Part shown: one piece after another, positions 8,191 to 17,504 of the stretch
Layout of the letters: every line of letters begins with the position of its first letter
Position numbering within the stretch: the first letter of the stretch is position 1
Position numbers and translations under genes: made by a program
Notes under the pieces: generated by a model
What the model was told of the DNA's origin: nothing
Databases searched by the model: none
Seen by the model: only the letters and a program-made list of their open reading frames with translations
NCBI GenBank assembly: GCA_963838155.1
Contig: CAWIQE010000020.1
Span: forward strand, 1-64,000
Length of the DNA: 64,000 nucleotides
Direction: 5' to 3'
Source: Pararhizobium_B sp963838155
GTDB lineage: Bacteria > Pseudomonadota > Alphaproteobacteria > Rhizobiales > Rhizobiaceae

Positions 8191-8744
8191 CGACTTCGGC
8201 TACGCGGTCGGTCGCGGATGACGTCGCCGTCAATCTCTACGACCACACGGGCGTCCAGAAGTTGAAGGCAACAGGTTCGATGCTCGCGAATGGTTGGCGG
8301 TTTGGCGCTATCGTTGCCGATGGGACGGCGAGGCGCTTTCAAGTGTTCCGGATTGTCGCGTCAAAATTCCGGTTTTTCGCGTCCGGCTACAGTCGGACAA
8401 GAAAAAAATGGCGGAGAGGGGGGACTTCTCCCCAATTACACCGTTTTCGCCGAAATTCCGGAAGTTCCTGAAAGAACTGCCCGAATTGCGTTACACCGCT
8501 TGTTACACCACTTGTTACACGGCCTCAAGGTGCGTCGGAGTTGAGCCTTCCAAAAGTCACGGCCTGCCACTTGAAGGGTCGCGATCGATCGTGCCCAAAT
8601 GCGGGTTTCGGTATGGAAATAATCGGAATTATGTAGCAGTTGCCACCAGGCCTTGACGGCCTGATCTGGTAAGGTCCCGCCGGAACGAAAGGGCCGAGTA
8701 TGAGCGTACCATCAGAATTGAAATCCAAGCGTTCCGAATTGGAC
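8191..8744. other. Non-coding or degenerate stretch before the IS3 element
   Basis: No convincing gene. Short plus-strand peptides (for example DDVAVNLYDHTGVQKLKA near 8220) may be a gene scrap that I cannot place. The stretch contains the 12-bp tandem repeat at 8490-8525. Confidence 0.4.
8490..8525. repeat. 12-bp tandem repeat, three units
   Basis: GTTACACCGCTT, GTTACACCACTT and GTTACACGGCCT follow without spacer. The units diverge slightly at their ends. The function is unknown; iterated regulator sites or a recombination scar are possible. Confidence 0.6.
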
Positions 8745-8778
8745 TGGCCTGCCCCTATCGAGTGGTCCGGGTTAAATC

Positions 8779-9689
8779 TTAGTGCATGACAGGTTTTGGC
8801 ACCACCGCCGGTGCGGCCGGCGGAGCTGGTCCGCGGAGCGGAGCCGGCCATTGCAGGGCCTCTGGTGCCGGTGGTCTGTAACCCAACGATGAGTGTGGGC
8901 GTTCGGTATTATAATGGCGACGCCAGGATTCAATGATGACCTTCGCCTCGGCCAGGCTGTAGAAGATCTCACCGTTGAGCAGTTCATCGCGCAGCTTGGA
9001 ATTGAAGCTCTCGCAATAGCCGTTCTCCCAGGGACTGCCCGGCTCGATGAACGCTGTCCTGGCCCCGACCGCCACGATCCACTCACGCACCGCCTTGGCG
9101 ATGAATTCAGGCCCGTTGTCGGAACGAACATGGCCGGGGACGCCGCGCAGGATGAACAGGTCCGACAGGACGTCGATGACATCCGTGGAATTGAGCCTGC
9201 GGCCGATGCGGATCGACAGGCATTCCCTGGTGAACTCGTCGATGATGTTGAGCATGCGGAACTTCCGTCCTTCGTGGGTCCGGCTCTCGACGAAATCGTA
9301 GGACCAGACATGGTTCGGGTGCTCCGGCCGCAGACGGATGCAGGTCCCGTCGTTCAGCCAAAGGCGGCCCTTCTTCGGTTGCTTCTGCGGGACTTTCAGC
9401 CCCTCCCGTCGCCAGATACGCTCGACGCGCTTGACGTTCACCATCCAGCCTTCGGACCTCAGCATCGCCGTGATCCGGCGATAGCCGTAGCGGCCATACC
9501 GGGTGGCGAGCCGAATGATGTCGGCGGTCAGCGCCGCGTCACCGGCGCGGCCCCTTGGCGTCTTGCGCTGGGTCGAACGGTGCTGGCCGAGGACACGGCA
9601 GGCGAAGCGTTCCGAGACGGAGAACTTCGCCGTGACGTGGTCGACGCAGCGGCGGCGACGGGCGGGGCTCAGAAGTTTCCCGACGCGGC
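8779..9689 (-). CDS. IS3-family transposase OrfB (DDE integrase)
   Basis: The DDE core is complete: YDFVESRTHEGRKF with the first Asp, SDNGPEFIA with the second, and ENGYCESFNSKLRDE with the Glu. Upstream is the HTH_21-type region (RYGRYGYRRITAMLRSEGW). The first in-frame ATG is at 9465, but homology extends upstream to about 9689 (LLSPARRRRCVDHV), overlapping the orfA end, so the active protein is expected as an OrfAB fusion made by programmed frameshifting. The C-terminal tail is Pro/Ala-rich. The 5' boundary is approximate. Confidence 0.85.
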
Positions 9690-9935
9690 TTCCTTCAGAA
9701 CCAGCTTCTCGAGCGTCAGGTCCGACACGGCCTTGCGCAGCCGCTCGTTCTCCTTCAGCCGCTTCACCTGATCACTCTTCAGGCCGCCGAATTCCTTTCG
9801 CCAGCGATAGTACGTGAACTGCGTCACGCCGATCGAGCGCACCGCTTCCGCGACCGACCGGCCTTGCGACAACAGCACGTCGACCTGCCGCAGCTTGGCG
9901 ACGATCTCTTCCGGCTTGTGCTTCTTCTGGGGCAT
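9669..9935 (-). CDS. IS3-family transposase OrfA (HTH protein)
   Basis: An 88-residue protein starting MPQKKHKPEEIVAKLRQVD, with a helix-turn-helix (SVAEAVRSIGVTQFTYYRWRKEFGGL) and a leucine-zipper-like stretch (VKRLKENERLRKAVSDLTLEKLVLKE). This is the standard IS3 OrfA that binds the element ends and fuses to OrfB by frameshifting. ATG 9935 is preceded by AGGAGGACGTTTGA in transcript sense. Confidence 0.88.
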   Translation of the reverse strand: MPQKKHKPEEIVAKLRQVDVLLSQGRSVAEAVRSIGVTQFTYYRWRKEFGGLKSDQVKRLKENERLRKAVSDLTLEKLVLKEAASGNF

Positions 9936-10034
9936 TCAAACGTCCTCCTATGGCTCGAAAGCCTACTTCAGGGAGGACCACTTTTCAGGGGGCACACCAC
10001 GGTCGCTCGATGCGGACTTCGCCGTGGTCGCCAT

Positions 10035-10060
10035 CGCGCGCTTGGCTTTCCAAGCGCGCG
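10035..10060 (-). terminator. Perfect hairpin after the broken DUF1236 copy
   Basis: Arms CGCGCGCTTGG and CCAAGCGCGCG (10035-10045, 10050-10060) enclose a CTTT loop. A related hairpin follows the intact paralogue at 24312-24344, so it was copied with the gene tail. Confidence 0.55.
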
Positions 10061-10085
10061 GGGCTCCGAGCTTTTAGCCAAATCG

Positions 10086-10362
10086 TTATTTGGTCCAAAC
10101 AACGGTTCGCGTGGTCTTCTTGACGATGACTTGGTCCGCTGTCCGTGTAGGCGTATGCATAGGCCGGATGGCGCGGCACGGTCTGCAGCTCAATCGTCAA
10201 AGGAAGGGGATTTCCAACCCTTACGGCCGTCTTCAGCTTCGCCGGGTGACGATGATCCTTCTCGACGTAGGTGATCACGGTTTTCGGTGGACCGCCCAGG
10301 TTGACGGAAACGGTGTTCTCGCCCGAAGCGAGAGCGCTAGCACTGAAGGCCTCGAACGACAC
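10086..10362 (-). pseudogene. Truncated, frameshifted second copy of the DUF1236 protein gene
   Basis: The minus strand gives LGGPPKTVITYVEK, HRHPAKLKTAVR and HPAYAYAYTDSGP, almost identical to residues ~145-205 of the intact gene at 23641-24291. One extra base after DSGP shifts the last ~12 codons; removing it restores the paralogue's KKTTRTVVWTK-like end and stop at 10086. The signal peptide, glycine zipper and middle region are missing, and the remnant joins unrelated sequence (FEAFSASALASGENTVSVN). It lies between the IS3 element and the phosphatase gene and appears to be a decayed duplication. Confidence 0.8.
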
Positions 10363-10452
10363 CTTCTTCTGCCAAAGCTGTGACCCCCGGCGAGTTCATA
10401 CGCTGCCACGTCAGGAAGGGATGGCTGCTGTAAGCCAGGTCCATTCGGAACG

Positions 10453-10473
10453 GGCCGGGCGCGAGGCCCGGCC
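10453..10473. terminator. GC-rich hairpin downstream of the phosphatase gene
   Basis: GGCCGGGC and GCCCGGCC pair around GCGAG. It lies just past the stop of the minus-strand PhoX-like gene. There is no clear T run, so intrinsic termination is uncertain. Confidence 0.35.
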
Positions 10474-10483
10474 TGCCAGTTTC

Positions 10484-12374
10484 CTATGATCGATCAGGTG
10501 AGTTCACCGAAACCGGCGCGGCTGGCAGGCCGGTCACGTATCCCAGGGGCGCCATATGGCCGTTGTCCCACTTGGCGTCGATCAGCGATTTTGCTTTTTT
10601 CAGAAGTTTGTTGTCGCCCGGCTTGAAGTCGCCGACGTGCTGGGCGTTTGTCGTGGCATAGGCGTGGCCGCCCAGGTTCTCGATCATGCGCAGACCGGTC
10701 AGCTCGGCACCGGCCGGAGCGTTGAGAAGTCGCACCGGGGCTTGCATGCCAGGCTGCCAGGCCCACAACACGTTGGAGGTGTGCATGCCCGAGTCCTCGC
10801 CGATGAACAATGTGCGGTAGGCCGCCGACCAGTAGAGGTTGTCGGGATTGGCAATCGCGTAGGGATGCGCCTTGTTGCCGAGCGCGTCGGCCTCGGCCAT
10901 GTCGTTGCCCATCAGGCCGGCGGCGACGCTCATCGAGACGGGCACGAAGCCGCTGTCGATGGCGTTGCCGTCGCTGTCGGTCTGGCCGCCGGAGGTCGAG
11001 AGCGCATAGACCGCGCCCGACTTCACGGCCGGGACCCGGATCTGGTCGCCACCGACACCGGAGCCCTTGCCTTCTTCCATGCCCTTGCCGATTTCCGAGA
11101 TCGCCAGGTAGATCGTGGCGCTCGCCGGATCGTAGGCCATGCCCTCGGACTTGCGCAGTTCAGTTGCCGCGCCGACCATGCCGGCATAGCGCTTCATCTC
11201 GAGGAAGGCCGCGGCGGTCTGGTTCTTGACCTTCAGGAACTCAGACGCCTTGTCGCTGCCGGTCGTTGACCTCGGTGAACCCGTCCTTAGCTTCGTCTGC
11301 GGTCTCGAAGATGTCCGAGAACTTGATGCCGCCTTCGACCATCGCTTTTAGCTCGTCATCGCTGGCGTGGCCCAGCTTGATCCAGCTCAGCGCGAAGGTT
11401 CCGCCATCGGCGTCTGTCTGGTCGAACTTCGCGGCGTACAGCGTGCCCGAAGAAAGATCGCCCGAGCGGTCGGCGATGAACAGCGTCAGCGGCTGGTTGG
11501 TGCCGTCATGGCTGCCCAGCACCGTGCGCCGGTCGGGCATGATCTGCGCCATTTCATAGCTGCCGCGGCCCACGGCATAGTGCTTGACGACGCTGGTCGA
11601 ACCGTCGGCCGCGACCTTGATCTCCGGCAGGACGCCCCGGTAGTAGGGGCTCGATAGCTTGCCGTGGTTGTAGTACCTGGTGATGCCGCGCAGGACGTCC
11701 GACATGCCGCTCGGATCCTTCATGCGGGCGGCTTCGACCGAGCGGCCGTCGGCGTCGTAGTTCTCTTCCGAGGTCAGGAATGTGCCCCAGGGGGTGACGG
11801 TGGCGTTGCAGGTGACCGCGACGCCGCCGACGCTCGAGAAGTCGATCGGGTACTGGGCGATCGGGGTCAGCGTGCCGTCTTCGGCCTGGCTCAGCTCGGT
11901 CAGCGTGACCGACGAGGGCAGGATGGGACCCATGACATCGCTCGGGTCGCTGCCGTCAGCCAGCATCCAGCCATATTCGAAATTCGACAGGTGGTAGATC
12001 TTGCCGGCGATGTTGGCGAGCATGGTGCCGTCCGGCGTCTCGAACGTCACCGGCTTGCCATTCGAGGTCGGGTCCATGATCGGAGCCATGTTTTCATCGT
12101 AGATCACGCCGGCGGCACTGGCGTTGTGGCCGACCCTGGTCTCGTTGCTCATCAGCATGCCGTAGCGGAGCGGCGAGGTTTCGGTGGTGCCGTCGTCGTA
12201 GGTCACTTTAACCTTGGCGCTTGTCCACATGCCGGCGAGTTGCTCTGCGGTGGTCGAGGGGTCCGACGCGATCCACTCCACCTTGCTGATCGACTGCGCG
12301 CCCGCGGCCGTGCTGAGCGCGGCCAGAGCACAGGTGCCGAACAACGCGGCCCGGGTTATTGTCTTAGCTGCCAT
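10484..12374 (-). pseudogene. PhoX-like (DUF839) alkaline phosphatase, single frameshift
   Basis: The first frame (from ATG 12374) has a signal peptide (AALFGTCALAALSTAAGAQS) and PhoX-family blocks such as CNATVTPWGTFLTSEEN and YYRGVLPEIKVAADGS, and runs to FTEVND. The frame then stops, and the rest continues in another frame as GSDKASEFLKVKNQ, MKRYAGMVGAATELRKSEGMAYDP and AISEIGKGMEEG to a stop at 10484. Removing one base near 11255-11265 (AACGACCGGCAGC) gives 630 codons, normal for the family. If intact, it would be an exported metal-dependent phosphatase releasing phosphate from organic esters. The lesion may be a real mutation or an assembly error. Confidence 0.75.
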
Positions 12375-12525
12375 CGGTTCCCTCCGAAAGGTTTTGAAAT
12401 CGTCGAAGCGCCCGTTGTCAGAGCTTTGGGTGTTGATCGGCGTGGAATATCAGGAGATTGGGCGACGAGGCGAACATCGGATTTGACGCTGGCCGCGCGC
12501 CCTGATGTCTGATCCCTGGTATGAA

Positions 12526-12576
12526 GCCCCGGACAGTCCTTGGTACTTGAGTGCCCTTGCATGACTGTCCCGGGGC
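12526..12576. terminator. Inverted repeat between the phosphatase and liv operons
   Basis: GCCCCGGACAGT (12526-12537) pairs with ACTGTCCCGGGGC (12564-12576) with one bulged base across a 26-base loop. It lies just past the binding-protein stop at 12590 and could terminate the liv transcript. There is no T run. Confidence 0.4.
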
Positions 12577-12589
12577 CCATTGGACCCCG

Positions 12590-13858
12590 TCAGGTTGCCA
12601 TCGGGTAGATCAGCTTGGCATGCGAGAACTTCGTCGGTGCGACGGCGACGATCGAGCCGTTCTGGATCTGAACGAGCACCGGCGGCGGCAGCGTGTTGTC
12701 GTGGAAATGCACACCGCTGGAGTTGAACTTGACCGGACCGTAAAAAGTGTGGATGTCGGTCTTGCCGATGATCTTCGCGAGTTCGGCACGATCGCTCTTA
12801 GAAAGACCAGGGCCCTTGCCGAGCTTCTGCAATGCAAGCTGAAGCACCTCGCCAGAGACCGCACAGCCCGCACCGGTGTAGTCGGCTTCGACGCCGTATT
12901 TGGCTTTGTAGTTCTTGGCGAACTCCTGTGCGGTACCGAATATATCATCCTTGTAGGGGAACGTCGGATCCCAATCGACGAGCCCCAGCACGCCGTCGGC
13001 ATCCTTGCCGAGAGCTTTGATGAAGGCTGGCTCGGTCACACCGTAATGCTGAATCAGCGCCTTGGGCATGAAGTTCTGTGCCTTCAGCGTTTTCACCACG
13101 TTGATCAGGATCGTGTCGTGGCCGCCGACCGCGATGATGTCCGGCTTCTCGGCCGCCACAGCGCTGATAATGGAACTCAGATCGGCATTCGGCGGGAACA
13201 ACGTGTTGGTGGTAATCTTCAGTCCCGCCTCCTTCGCGCCCTTGGCGAAGCCGGCCGCCGCATCCTTCGAGAACGGCTCGTTGGCGCCGATAATTGCTGC
13301 TGACGTCGGCTTCGGATTGGCAGTCGACACAATGAACTTGAGGGCCTTGTCGGCGGTGAGGTCGACCGACGGGATGATGCCAAAGGTGAACCGCGGCTTG
13401 GGGGCCCAGTTTCCCGGCGACTCGGCCGAACCTGCGATACAGGGCACCTGGTATTTCGCGCAGATCGGATTGATCGCGAGTTGCACACCGCTGGTATAGG
13501 AGCCGAAGATCGCATCGACCTGCTCCTCGTTGATCAATCGGCTTGCGGCCTGGGCACCGGCCGCCGGCTGACTGCGGGAATCCTGAGAGATCATTCGGAC
13601 CGGATATTTCTTTCCGGCGATCTCGATGCCACCGCTCTTGTTGACGGTGTCGACCCAGAACTGATAGCCGCGCTGGGCGAGGTGGCCGCCGGAGGAATCC
13701 GACCCCGACAGTTCGAGCACGGCTCCGATCTTGAATTCCTTGCCGGCATCCGCGGCCCTTGCCGGCACCGTCAGCCGGCCGCGACCGAGCACGGCCCCTC
13801 CTGCCACCGCGCTGGTCAGACCGAGAACGGTTCGGCGTGTGATTTTGTTGTTGCTCAT
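12590..13858 (-). CDS. Branched-chain-type amino acid/amide ABC substrate-binding protein
   Basis: A family 5-type (LivK-like) binding protein of 422 residues with an N-terminal twin-arginine-like leader (TRRTVLGLTSAVAGGAVLG). Core blocks are FKIGAVLELSGSDSSGGHLAQRG, DSRSQPAAGAQAASRLINEEQVDAIFGSYTSG and AAIIGANEPFSK. ATG 13858 overlaps the livF stop by four bases (ATGA), so it is the last gene of a coupled operon. It would be periplasmic. The ligand could be a branched-chain amino acid, amide or urea-type compound; nearby aminotransferase and flavoenzyme genes suggest an amino compound. Confidence 0.9.
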   Translation of the reverse strand: MSNNKITRRTVLGLTSAVAGGAVLGRGRLTVPARAADAGKEFKIGAVLELSGSDSSGGHLAQRGYQFWVDTVNKSGGIEIAGKKYPVRMISQDSRSQPAAGAQAASRLINEEQVDAIFGSYTSGVQLAINPICAKYQVPCIAGSAESPGNWAPKPRFTFGIIPSVDLTADKALKFIVSTANPKPTSAAIIGANEPFSKDAAAGFAKGAKEAGLKITTNTLFPPNADLSSIISAVAAEKPDIIAVGGHDTILINVVKTLKAQNFMPKALIQHYGVTEPAFIKALGKDADGVLGLVDWDPTFPYKDDIFGTAQEFAKNYKAKYGVEADYTGAGCAVSGEVLQLALQKLGKGPGLSKSDRAELAKIIGKTDIHTFYGPVKFNSSGVHFHDNTLPPPVLVQIQNGSIVAVAPTKFSHAKLIYPMAT

Positions 13859-14601
13859 CGTGTTTCTCCTTCCCTTGGACGATCCTCCTCGGCCGAGCCG
13901 AGATAAATTTCCATCAGATGACGGCCATCCGCAATATCCTCCGGCCGTCCCTCGTAGCGGTTCCGGCCGCCGACGAGAACATAGATGCGGTCGGCAACGC
14001 GCAACGCCTCGCGAATGTTCTGTTCGACCATCAGCACGCCAATGCCGCGTTTGGCAAGCGCGGCCACCCGTTGGAGGGCTTCGGTGGCCAGTTTCGGCGA
14101 TAGGCCGGCCGAAGGTTCGTCGAAAAGAATGAAACGGGGGCGAACGATCAGCGCCCGGGCGATTGCCAGCATCATCTGTTCGCCACCGCTCAAATTGCCG
14201 GCCATCACCGACATGCGTTCGCCAAGCCGCGGAAATTCGTCGACAAGCTCGCCGATCCGTGCTTCCAGCGCCCGGCGGTCGGGCAGCGTATGACCGCCGA
14301 CGCGCAGGTTCTCGCGCACGGTCAGTTGCGGAAAGACGCCGCCGCCCTGCGGCATAAGCGCGAGGCCGCTCTTCAGCACATCGTGCGCGGGAGTGCCCGT
14401 TAGCCGCTGGCCATCAAGGTCGACGTCGCCCCCCCAGACATCGACGATCCCGGCAATGGCACCCAAGAGCGTACTTTTGCCGCAGCCGTTCGGGCCGAAA
14501 ATGCAAGTGACCTGGCCGTCGCCCGCCTCCACCGAGACGCCATGGAGAATTTCCACAGCACCATAGCCGGCGACGATATCTCGGGCGATCAGACGGGTCA
14601 T
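13855..14601 (-). CDS. livF: ABC transporter ATP-binding protein, LivF type
   Basis: A complete ABC ATPase of 248 residues: Walker A GPNGCGKSTLLG, Q-loop MPQGGGVFPQLTV, signature NLSGGEQMMLAIARAL, Walker B RFILFDEPSAGLSP and the H-region VEQNIREALRVADR. ATG 14601 overlaps the livG stop by four bases. It powers the LivH/LivM channel together with LivG. The small size and missing C-terminal extension are typical of LivF. Confidence 0.92.
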   Translation of the reverse strand: MTRLIARDIVAGYGAVEILHGVSVEAGDGQVTCIFGPNGCGKSTLLGAIAGIVDVWGGDVDLDGQRLTGTPAHDVLKSGLALMPQGGGVFPQLTVRENLRVGGHTLPDRRALEARIGELVDEFPRLGERMSVMAGNLSGGEQMMLAIARALIVRPRFILFDEPSAGLSPKLATEALQRVAALAKRGIGVLMVEQNIREALRVADRIYVLVGGRNRYEGRPEDIADGRHLMEIYLGSAEEDRPREGETR

Positions 14602-15311
14602 GCGGCCGGCCTTCCCAGATAGGCGTCGATGACCAGTTCGTTGCTTGCGACCTCCTCGAAGGTCCCCTCGAAGACGATCTCGCCTGCATCCATGACGATG
14701 ATCCGTTCGCACACGGTTCTGACGAGTTCCATGTCATGCTCGATGACAAGGAACGTCTTGCCCCGTTCACGCAATGCCCGGACGCGGTCGAGAATGATCT
14801 GCCTCAGGCGTGGATTGACACCCGCCGTCACCTCGTCGAGGAGTATGATGTCCGGATTGCGCATCTCGACCCGTGCGAATTCGAGAAGACGACGCTGGCC
14901 GCCGGAGAGCGTTCCGGCAAGGTCGTCGGCTACGTGGGCAAGCTCCAGCGCCTCCAGCGTTTCGGCCGCGCGGCTGCGCGCAGTGTGCCATTCTCCCTCC
15001 ACCGCGGCAGTCAGCAGATTTTCACGCACCGTCATGTTGGTGAACGGCAAGGGGATCTGGAAGGTCCGACCAAGCCCGAGGCGCGCGATTCTGTAGGCGG
15101 TCGAGCGCGTCACATTCTTGCCGAGCAGCTTAATCGTCCCGCCACTCGGTTGGATAGTACCGGACAGCAGGTTGAATAGCGTGCTCTTGCCGCTGCCATT
15201 GGGGCCGATGATCCCGACGATCTCCTTCGCCGCGATCTCGAAGCTGACGCCGTCGACCGCCTTGATGCCGCCGAAGGAACGCCTTAGATCTTTCACTTCA
15301 AGCGCGCTCAT
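14598..15311 (-). CDS. livG: ABC transporter ATP-binding protein, LivG type
   Basis: An ABC ATPase of 237 residues with Walker A GPNGSGKSTLFNLLSG, LGRTFQIPLPFTNMTV, signature TLSGGQRRLLEFARV, Walker B DIILLDEVTAGVNP and FLVIEHDMELV. The RTFQ block is typical of LivG. ATG 15311 overlaps the livM stop by four bases. It is the partner ATPase of LivF in the same inner-membrane importer. Confidence 0.92.
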   Translation of the reverse strand: MSALEVKDLRRSFGGIKAVDGVSFEIAAKEIVGIIGPNGSGKSTLFNLLSGTIQPSGGTIKLLGKNVTRSTAYRIARLGLGRTFQIPLPFTNMTVRENLLTAAVEGEWHTARSRAAETLEALELAHVADDLAGTLSGGQRRLLEFARVEMRNPDIILLDEVTAGVNPRLRQIILDRVRALRERGKTFLVIEHDMELVRTVCERIIVMDAGEIVFEGTFEEVASNELVIDAYLGRPAA

Positions 15312-16336
15312 GCATCTCCTCGGGGTGGAGCGGTGCCGGAATCTCGGCCACCGCGCTCGGCGGGGAGCCCTAGCATCTGGCGCACAAGGCGTATGTTGCG
15401 CGCGCGCGGCAGCAGGCCGATGATGCCGTCGGGCAGGAAGAGAACGATGGCCGCCAGAAGTGCGCCGATCATCGCGATGTAGCCCGTCGAACTGCCGAAC
15501 TTCGCGCTGAGCCAGGTGCTGGCGAGGTAGATTACAGTGGCGCCGAGCGCCGGTCCCCAAAGATGCCCGAGTCCGCCGACGAGCGCCATGACCACCATCT
15601 GGTCGGTGATGTCACCGGCAAGCACGCTCTGCGGGTTGATAAAGGTGATCCAGTAGGCATAGATGCCCCCCAGCACCGCCGGCAGCGCTGCACTGAGCAC
15701 GAAGGCCTGCAACTTGACCGCCGTCGTGTTGATTCCGAGGCTCTGGGCGGCGGCTTCGTTGTCGCGAACGGCCTTCACCTTATAGCCCAGACGGGAGCGC
15801 TCCAGCAGCAGGAAGATCAGAAGATAGATCAGGGCCGAGGTGATCAGCATCACGTAATAGAAGAACCAAGTGCTGGCGTTACCCGGCGTCGACAGGCCGA
15901 ATGAGCCGCCCGTGAAATCGACCGCTGTCGTCAATTGTGCGAGCGCCTCGGCAAGCGCCCAGGTCGCGATTGCAAAATAGGCGCCGCGAAGCCTCAGCGT
16001 CGGCCAGCCGACAACCAGCGCGAAAACGCCGGCGACAACGGCTCCGACCGGCAGCGTCAGGAAAAAGTTCCAGTCGAGTCCCGGCTGCATCAAAAGTGCG
16101 GTCGAATACGCGCCGATGCCGAAGAAGACGACCTGGCCGAAACTGATATAGCCCGCATAACCGCCGATGATGTTCCAGGAGGCCGCAAGCCCGACCCACA
16201 TGGCAACGCCGGTCCAAATACGGACCCAGTAATCGTCCGTCCACAGCGGCAACGTGGCGAGAACGAGCGCAAGAATTATCAATGGAACCGCGGCAAAAGC
16301 CGCCGGACGCTTTGGCTTGACCTCCTGCGCCGTCAT
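15308..16336 (-). CDS. livM: Branched-chain-type ABC permease, LivM
   Basis: A multi-spanning membrane protein of 342 residues with the LivM hallmarks SWNIIGGYAGYISFGQVVFFGIGAY and LRLRGAYFAIATWALAEAL, followed by VGGLGHLWGPALGA. ATG 16336 overlaps the livH stop by four bases, and the stop overlaps the livG start. The N-terminus has a short cytosolic Lys-rich stretch before the first helix. A longer reading upstream would only run through livH in another frame. Confidence 0.92.
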   Translation of the reverse strand: MTAQEVKPKRPAAFAAVPLIILALVLATLPLWTDDYWVRIWTGVAMWVGLAASWNIIGGYAGYISFGQVVFFGIGAYSTALLMQPGLDWNFFLTLPVGAVVAGVFALVVGWPTLRLRGAYFAIATWALAEALAQLTTAVDFTGGSFGLSTPGNASTWFFYYVMLITSALIYLLIFLLLERSRLGYKVKAVRDNEAAAQSLGINTTAVKLQAFVLSAALPAVLGGIYAYWITFINPQSVLAGDITDQMVVMALVGGLGHLWGPALGATVIYLASTWLSAKFGSSTGYIAMIGALLAAIVLFLPDGIIGLLPRARNIRLVRQMLGLPAERGGRDSGTAPPRGDA

Positions 16337-17211
16337 GCCGAAAGCCCGCGACGCAATACGCCTTGCGGCGAGACCAGCAGCAGGGTGAACAGTACGCCGA
16401 AGACGATGGCGAGCGTATAATCGGCACCAACATAGACTGTGACGAGTGCTTGCAGGACGCCCAAAAACAGTCCGGCGACGAGGACACCGCCGACCGAGCC
16501 GAGGCCCGCCATCACGACGACGAAGAAGGCGAGCAGCGAATATTGCGGCCCGACCTGCGCAGTGAAGGAATATATCGCGCCGATCAGCACGCCGGCCATG
16601 GCTGTCAGACCGGCATAGATCGCATAGACGATACTGCTCAGGCGCTTCACGTCGATCCCCATCAGGCTTGCATACTGCTTGTTCTGCGCGGTGGCCCGGA
16701 CCGCCAGTCCCGTGCGCGTGAGAAACAGGAAGCCCATGAACAGCGCCGTCGAAACGACTGCGAAGAGGAAGCCGGCGAGCCTGAGCCAGGGCATGTGGAT
16801 GCCGGCCACCATCAGCGTGCCGCTGACGAGGCCGGTGTTGACGGTGCGCGGATCGAAGCCCACCGCCGTCAGCATGGTGCCGCGTGCGAACATGGCAATG
16901 CCGAAGGTGAAGGCGAGCGCCATCAGCGCCGGGCGTGCGTAGCGGCTGGTCCGCACGCGATAGATCAGCGGCGCCACCAGCAGACCGATGACAGCGAAGA
17001 TGACGAACACTGCCGGCAGGAATGCTATCGGATCGATTCCGAGCCAGGAACTCGAGGCGACGCCGGTGAAGGCGCCGAGCATCACCCATTCGCCAACTGC
17101 AAAATCAACGACATCGAGGATGCCGAAGGCCAGTGAAAACCCGATGCTTATGGCAACATAGAGTCCGCCAACGAGGAGTCCGTCAATAGCTGTCTGAATG
17201 AGTAGCTGCAT
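16333..17211 (-). CDS. livH: Branched-chain-type ABC permease, LivH
   Basis: A hydrophobic LivH permease (~292 residues): LLIQTAIDGLLVGGLYVAISIGFSLAFGILDVVDFAVGEWVMLGAF at the start, NKQYASLMGIDVKRLSSIVYAIYAGLTAMAGVL in the middle, and VMAGLGSVGGVLVAGLFLG near the end. I place the start at ATG 17211 (MQLLIQ), where homology begins; ATG 17226 and 17247 are in frame, none with a strong ribosome site. It is the first gene of the order livH-livM-livG-livF-binding protein, divergent from the aminotransferase. Confidence 0.88.
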   Translation of the reverse strand: MQLLIQTAIDGLLVGGLYVAISIGFSLAFGILDVVDFAVGEWVMLGAFTGVASSSWLGIDPIAFLPAVFVIFAVIGLLVAPLIYRVRTSRYARPALMALAFTFGIAMFARGTMLTAVGFDPRTVNTGLVSGTLMVAGIHMPWLRLAGFLFAVVSTALFMGFLFLTRTGLAVRATAQNKQYASLMGIDVKRLSSIVYAIYAGLTAMAGVLIGAIYSFTAQVGPQYSLLAFFVVVMAGLGSVGGVLVAGLFLGVLQALVTVYVGADYTLAIVFGVLFTLLLVSPQGVLRRGLSA

Positions 17212-17504
17212 GGTGGCGCGCACCATAGCACTCTGGAGCCGTTGCACAATCCTCGCTGGTTGTCCGGCGAACGTGACATGCTCGGCAAGCCGTCTTCATC
17301 GTCTGAGCCTTCGATCTGACGGCCATTCTCCGCGTAGTGCGGAAACCCGATCGATGCTTGCCGTCCGCTCCGCTTTTGTTGTTCCTGATCGGCAGAGGAA
17401 TTGACGATGTGGCGTTGCACAAGGAAATAAGCGAACTATCGTCACAAATCGGTCAAACAATAATCCGCTGAAATGTGAATCCAGACAATCTTGGGAGATC
17501 CCCC

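Larger units (their letters stand above)
8745..9999 (-). mobile_element. IS3-family insertion sequence (IS407-like group)
   Basis: A complete-looking element of about 1255 bp with orfA and orfB on the minus strand. The ends are imperfect inverted repeats: the left begins TGGCCTGCCCC...AGTGGTCC and the right, read inward from 9999, begins TGGTGTGCCCC...AGTGGTCC. I could not see a matching target duplication outside these ends (GGAC left, CGGT right), so either the ends are off by a few bases or flanking DNA has been rearranged. On its right it abuts the broken DUF1236 copy. Confidence 0.8.

Noticed and set aside
8490..8525. Tandem repeats considered as a CRISPR array
   Set aside because: Units are 12 bp with no spacers; no cas genes in the window.
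17248..17474. Search for an operator or riboswitch between livH and the aminotransferase
   Set aside because: No convincing palindrome or conserved RNA motif found by eye.
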